Below, in pieces: positions 60,802-64,000 of a stretch of DNA of 64,000 nucleotides. Below the pieces are notes generated by a model. That model made no database searches. It saw nothing but the letters and a program-made list of their open reading frames with translations, and was not told where the DNA came from. Both the position numbers and the translations under genes were made by a program. Numbering within the stretch: the first letter of the stretch is position 1; each line of letters opens with the position of its first letter. This DNA is from Bacteroidota bacterium (lineage in GTDB: Bacteria > Bacteroidota > Bacteroidia > Flavobacteriales > Flavobacteriaceae): assembly GCA_018829465.1 (NCBI GenBank), contig JAHJTN010000001.1, positions 62,001-126,000 of the forward strand. The letters run 5' to 3'.

Positions 60802-60809
60802 TAATTTTG
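60802..60809 (+). promoter_or_regulatory. -7 promoter box (TAATTTTG) of the AraC regulator
   Basis: TAATTTTG, 20 bases ahead of the ATG at 60829, in the divergent gap shared with the NTF2-like pair. Confidence 0.5.
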
Positions 60810-60828
60810 TTTCAAATTAAGATTAAAA

Positions 60829-61743
60829 ATGGAACTTTTATATCCAATAGACAACATAAATGATTGCAATGCCGCCAACAATCACAAAACGCTCCATCCT
60901 TTGGTAAGCGTTATCGATTTTTCAAAAGCAGATCCGCGAAATTGGGGCGATGCCACGTCAATAAAATTTCAGTACGGCCTGTATTGTATCTATCTAAAAG
61001 ACGTAAAATGCGGCGACATCAGGTATGGCCGTAATTATTATGATTACCAGGCCGGCACTTTGGTGTTTTTTGCGCCGGGACAAGTCGCAGAAATAGAAAA
61101 CCCGGGAGCGGGCTATCAACCGATGGGATATGGACTGATCTTTCATCCCGACCTGATACGCGGAACTTCCCTTTCCAAAAACATCAATGATTATAATTTT
61201 TTCAGCTATCAGTCAAACGAGGCTCTACATATCTCCGATGTTGAAAGGTTGTTGGTTTTGGACTGTTTTTCGAAAATAGAATCTGAATTGAAACAGCCTG
61301 TTGACAAGCACAGTAAAAAACTCATTGCCTCAAATATTGAGTTGTTCCTCAACTATTGTGAGCGTTTTTACGACCGTCAGTTTATCACTAGGGAAAATGA
61401 GAACAGGGGATTATTGGCAAAATTTGAAGAGCTATTAAACGATTATTTCTTATCGGGCAATCCTCAAACCAACGGCTTGCCTTCAGTTGCTTATTTTGCC
61501 GATGAGCTCCATTTGTCGGCAAACTATTTTGGTGACCTGATCAAAAGGGAAACCGGACAATCGGCAAAGGAATTTATCCTAAACAAAACGATTGAAGTAG
61601 CCAAGGGCAAAGTTTATGAAAGCGATAAAACAGTCAATGAAATCGCTTACGAACTCGGTTTCAAGTATCCGCAGCATTTCTCAAGGTTGTTTAAACAGAA
61701 AGTGGGCGTTACGCCGGGCAATTATCGGGGTTCGATGAATTAA
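60829..61743 (+). CDS. AraC family transcriptional regulator, 304 aa
   Basis: The N-terminal region (about 20-190) resembles a cupin-type sensor: the segments YDYQAGTLVFFAPGQVAEI and YQPMGYGLIFHPDLI are typical. The C-terminal AraC double helix-turn-helix (about 215-300) contains YFADELHLSANYFGDLIKRETGQ and EIAYELGFKYPQHFSRLFKQKVG. It is divergent from the NTF2-like pair and probably regulates it and itself. The inducer is unknown. Confidence 0.92.
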   Translation: MELLYPIDNINDCNAANNHKTLHPLVSVIDFSKADPRNWGDATSIKFQYGLYCIYLKDVKCGDIRYGRNYYDYQAGTLVFFAPGQVAEIENPGAGYQPMGYGLIFHPDLIRGTSLSKNINDYNFFSYQSNEALHISDVERLLVLDCFSKIESELKQPVDKHSKKLIASNIELFLNYCERFYDRQFITRENENRGLLAKFEELLNDYFLSGNPQTNGLPSVAYFADELHLSANYFGDLIKRETGQSAKEFILNKTIEVAKGKVYESDKTVNEIAYELGFKYPQHFSRLFKQKVGVTPGNYRGSMN

Positions 61744-61898
61744 AGAAATTAGGTTTTTTAATTTCGTTATGCACCTACACTCAGGTGGGGATTTTTATCA
61801 CTGAACTTCATTAGAATTACAGAACTCTGATTTAGCACTTCACTTTCATAGAGGCACTGAACCCCCATTTGCTTGTAGGTGCTGTTGGTGGCGGTTTT

Positions 61899-62201
61899 TT
61901 ATTGTATTGTGAAGTTTATTTTTCTACCAAGCCCATATTCTATAAGTTTATAAAGTGTTGAAAGTTGAATGTCGCTATGTCCGTTTTCAATGCGTGAAAT
62001 AAAACTTTTTTTAGCTCCAATTTTATCGGCAAGTTGCTCTTGTGTCAATTTTGCCAATTTTCTTTCTTCTTTTATTAATTCTCCAATCGCAAAAGACTTA
62101 GCTTTAATTTCAAAGTCAGTTCTTTCTATCGTGCCTGTTTCTCCGTATCTTTTGTTAAGATGTTGGGCGAAAGTTTTGATGTTTTTATTTTTTGTTTCCA
62201 T
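61899..62201 (-). CDS. HTH antitoxin of a type II toxin-antitoxin pair, 100 aa
   Basis: Small XRE-type DNA-binding protein. The helix-turn-helix is near residues 50-75: KLTQEQLADKIGAKKSFISRIENG, followed by a short C-terminal segment. In HigBA-like systems the antitoxin both neutralises the toxin and represses the operon. Its start overlaps the toxin gene by 17 bases, with the toxin first. G+C is very low, as in the toxin gene, which fits mobile or accessory DNA. Confidence 0.88.
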   Translation of the reverse strand: METKNKNIKTFAQHLNKRYGETGTIERTDFEIKAKSFAIGELIKEERKLAKLTQEQLADKIGAKKSFISRIENGHSDIQLSTLYKLIEYGLGRKINFTIQ

Positions 62202-62550
62202 TTTTGTTTTCTTTTTGTTCGTTAAAATATTCCTCCATTATTTTTTGTGCTTTACGCAATTCTTTTGTAGGTGTTTTTTGAGTTTTCTTTTGAAATCCAT
62301 TAAAAAGAACTACTAAATTTCCTTTGTCAAAACAGCAAAAAATCCTATAAATATTGCTTTCATATTCAATTCGTATTTCAAAAAGTCCTTTAACACCTTC
62401 TATACTTTTAAAAAATTTTGTAGGAACACGTTCAAGAATTGTCATCATAAACAGAACTTCGTCAATTTTGTCCTTTACTTTATTAGTCAAAGGTTCAAAA
62501 AAGTCATCAAAGTAGTCTTTATAAAAAACAATTTCTCTTATTATTTTCAC
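62185..62550 (-). CDS. RelE/HigB-like (Gp49 family) toxin, 121 aa
   Basis: Probable mRNA interferase that cuts ribosome-bound transcripts, controlled by the antitoxin gene that follows. The 121 residues show the Gp49-type core: LTNKVKDKIDEVLFMMTILERVPTKFFKSI in outline, then GLFEIRIEYESNIYRIFCCFDKGNLVVLFNGFQKKTQKTP, with the basic and aromatic residues typical of this toxin fold. A TAACTTTG box lies at 62555-62562, only about five bases ahead of the ATG, so the message may be leaderless. Confidence 0.88.
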   Translation of the reverse strand: MKIIREIVFYKDYFDDFFEPLTNKVKDKIDEVLFMMTILERVPTKFFKSIEGVKGLFEIRIEYESNIYRIFCCFDKGNLVVLFNGFQKKTQKTPTKELRKAQKIMEEYFNEQKENKNGNKK

Positions 62551-62554
62551 CCTG

Positions 62555-62562
62555 CAAAGTTA
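62555..62562 (-). promoter_or_regulatory. -7 promoter box (TAACTTTG) of the toxin-antitoxin operon
   Basis: Minus-strand TAACTTTG lies immediately ahead of the toxin ATG at 62550. Transcription would start at or near the start codon. Confidence 0.55.
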
Positions 62563-62725
62563 ACTAATAATGGAACATTTTTAAAATAAAAAAGCAATAA
62601 ATTTTCTATTGTTTTCTTTCCGCTGTGCGTTTGGCTCAAATTGCCACCAACAAGAGATATATAGAAAAATAGTTAGATATTTCATAACAAAATCATTACG
62701 TAACTGTGCCCATAACCACAAAAAA

Positions 62726-64000
62726 CTATCTCCCCAACAAAACCCCTTTCAACTCCTCATAAGAAGATATTCGGATACTCGTTTTGGGTTTGTCCATCAC
62801 CGAGGCAATCTGAGGCGGAATAGGGATTTGAAGGTTTAGGGTTTTCTCTACCTCCTCCAGAAATTTGACCGGGTGAGCTGTTTCTAAAAACAGTCCGTGG
62901 TATTTGGGATGGACGTTTAAGAATTTTTTCAGTCCCAAATATCCTACCGCGCCGTGCGGATCTGCCAAATATTTGTAAGATTCATAAAGTTTTTTCATGG
63001 CTTCACGCGTCTGTGCATCGTCAAAACTATAAGCTGAAAATTGACATTTCAGTGCTTCCAAATTCTGGTCGAAAAGTTGCTGAACCCTCACAAAATTGCT
63101 CGGATTTCCTACATCCATTGCGTTGGAAATGGTTGAAACCGAAGGTTTGGGCTCAAAGATACCGGAATTTAAAAAGGCCGGCACGGAATCGTTAACATTG
63201 GTCGAAGCCACGAAATGCGCAATGGGCAAACCGAGTTTTTGGGCCATAATCCCCGCACAAATATTACCAAAATTCCCACTCGGTACCGAAACCACCAAGG
63301 GCAAACCGGCGTGGTAAATCTGCTTTACAGCAAAGAAATAATAAAACATTTGAGGCAACCAACGCGCCACGTTGATGGAGTTGGCAGATGTGAGTGTAAG
63401 CGTTTTCAAATCGGTATCTAAAAAAGCATTTTTGACCATGTCTTGACAATCGTCGAAAGTGCCGTCAACTTCTAGGGCGGTAATATTTTGTCCGAGTGTG
63501 GTCAACTGTTTTTCCTGAATATCACTGACCTTTCCGCTCGGATACAAAATGACAACTTCCACACCTTTCACACCTAAAAAACCGTGGGCAACCGCACCGC
63601 CTGTATCTCCGGATGTAGCTACCAAAACGATTACTTTCTGGTCTTTTTTCTCCCGGTTGAAGTAGCCAAGACAGCGTGCCATAAACCTTGCACCCACGTC
63701 TTTAAAAGCCATGGTGGGGCCGTGAAAAAGTTCCAAAACGGCTACATCGTCCGAAATTTGTTCTACCGGAAAATCAAAATCGATGGTTTCACTAACGATG
63801 GTTCTTAAAATATCTACGGGAATTTCGTCTCCAATAAATTGTGAAATAGCCTTTAAGGCAATTTCTGTATTGTCTTTTTCGTGAAGCGAATTTATAAACG
63901 CCAAAGGCAAAGGTTTGATTTGTTCTGGGAAATACAAGCCTCTGTTTGGCGCTATGCCATTGACAACCGCTTCTTCAAAAGAAACACTATGGCTTTTATC
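62726..64000 (-). CDS. thrC: threonine synthase, 5' part beyond the window
   Basis: PLP enzyme that converts O-phosphohomoserine to threonine. The frame continues without a stop from 62726 to the right edge (425 codons visible); its first part lies outside the window. The catalytic lysine is in HGPTMAFKDVG. SGDTGGAVAHGFLG and VSVPSGNFGNICAGIMAQKLG in outline are the substrate and PLP-phosphate loops. A short reading from a TTG at 63937 is only an artefact of the track's start choice, since GIAPNRGLYFPEQ continues upstream. Confidence 0.95.
   Translation of the reverse strand, partial: DKSHSVSFEEAVVNGIAPNRGLYFPEQIKPLPLAFINSLHEKDNTEIALKAISQFIGDEIPVDILRTIVSETIDFDFPVEQISDDVAVLELFHGPTMAFKDVGARFMARCLGYFNREKKDQKVIVLVATSGDTGGAVAHGFLGVKGVEVVILYPSGKVSDIQEKQLTTLGQNITALEVDGTFDDCQDMVKNAFLDTDLKTLTLTSANSINVARWLPQMFYYFFAVKQIYHAGLPLVVSVPSGNFGNICAGIMAQKLGLPIAHFVASTNVNDSVPAFLNSGIFEPKPSVSTISNAMDVGNPSNFVRVQQLFDQNLEALKCQFSAYSFDDAQTREAMKKLYESYKYLADPHGAVGYLGLKKFLNVHPKYHGLFLETAHPVKFLEEVEKTLNLQIPIPPQIASVMDKPKTSIRISSYEELKGVLLGR

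Noticed and set aside
1-64000. tRNA genes, rRNA, CRISPR arrays, complete insertion sequences, prophage genes
   Set aside because: Looked for TTCGA-type arms with CCA-end stems, regular direct repeats with spacers, transposase motifs and phage structural proteins; none were found.

Overview
The window looks like part of a chromosome from a Flavobacteriia-type member of the Bacteroidota. The evidence is an Oar-like TonB receptor, many Bacteroidota-only families (DUF3276/PUR, DUF3822, DUF4294, DUF2911, DUF6503-like), a long-form NusB, almost no Shine-Dalgarno sequences, and repeated TAnnTTTG -7 promoter boxes only about 10-30 bases ahead of the chosen starts. Most of the window is near 40% G+C. 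The molybdenum cluster looks richer (45-57% on two sampled 60-base lines), and three patches are very AT-rich (22-25% on sampled lines: about 23.0-24.9, 42.36-42.84 and 61.9-62.55 kb). I see no rRNA, tRNA, CRISPR array, complete insertion sequence or prophage.

Layout. 0-6 kb: small secreted and membrane proteins, MarC, and an operon of an inner-membrane protein, a DUF3822 protein and rsmD. 6.2-9.7 kb: a frameshifted DksA/TraR zinc-finger gene, then a probable nitric-oxide/iron-sulfur stress operon (Rrf2 regulator, RIC di-iron repair protein, polytopic histidine-rich membrane protein) with a perfect palindrome over its promoter, then a thioesterase. 10-22 kb: hisS, an FtsX-type permease, an Oar-like receptor, the rpsF-rpsR-rplI operon, an MFS transporter and an M42 peptidase. 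22-31.9 kb: an AraC/alkyltransferase fusion, a CNNM/CBS protein, an M14 peptidase, a PUR-type nucleic-acid-binding protein, an MsbA-like ABC exporter, nusB and yajC. 31.9-49 kb: M20 and DsrE proteins, a UvrD-type helicase, methylmalonyl-CoA mutase, a GH13 lipoprotein, pckA, yifB/comM, yebC, pterin dehydratase and gcvT.

48.95-59.3 kb is the main accessory module. Twelve same-strand genes encode a two-subunit exported molybdenum hydroxylase (IorAB type) and most of the machinery for its cofactor: moaD, moaE, moaA, moaC, mobA, a MoeB-rhodanese fusion, a TauE/SafE transporter, moeA, xdhC and mocA. Several genes overlap, which suggests one transcript or coupled translation. No ModABC importer, MogA/MoaB or electron-acceptor cytochrome lies in the cluster. 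The last part holds a tandem pair of secreted NTF2-like proteins with a divergent AraC regulator, a toxin-antitoxin pair, and thrC running off the right edge.

Two non-coding observations stand out. A 54-56 bp hairpin-forming element occurs twice, 27 kb apart, with a compensatory base-pair change. A composite inverted-repeat element lies between hisS and the FtsX-type permease.
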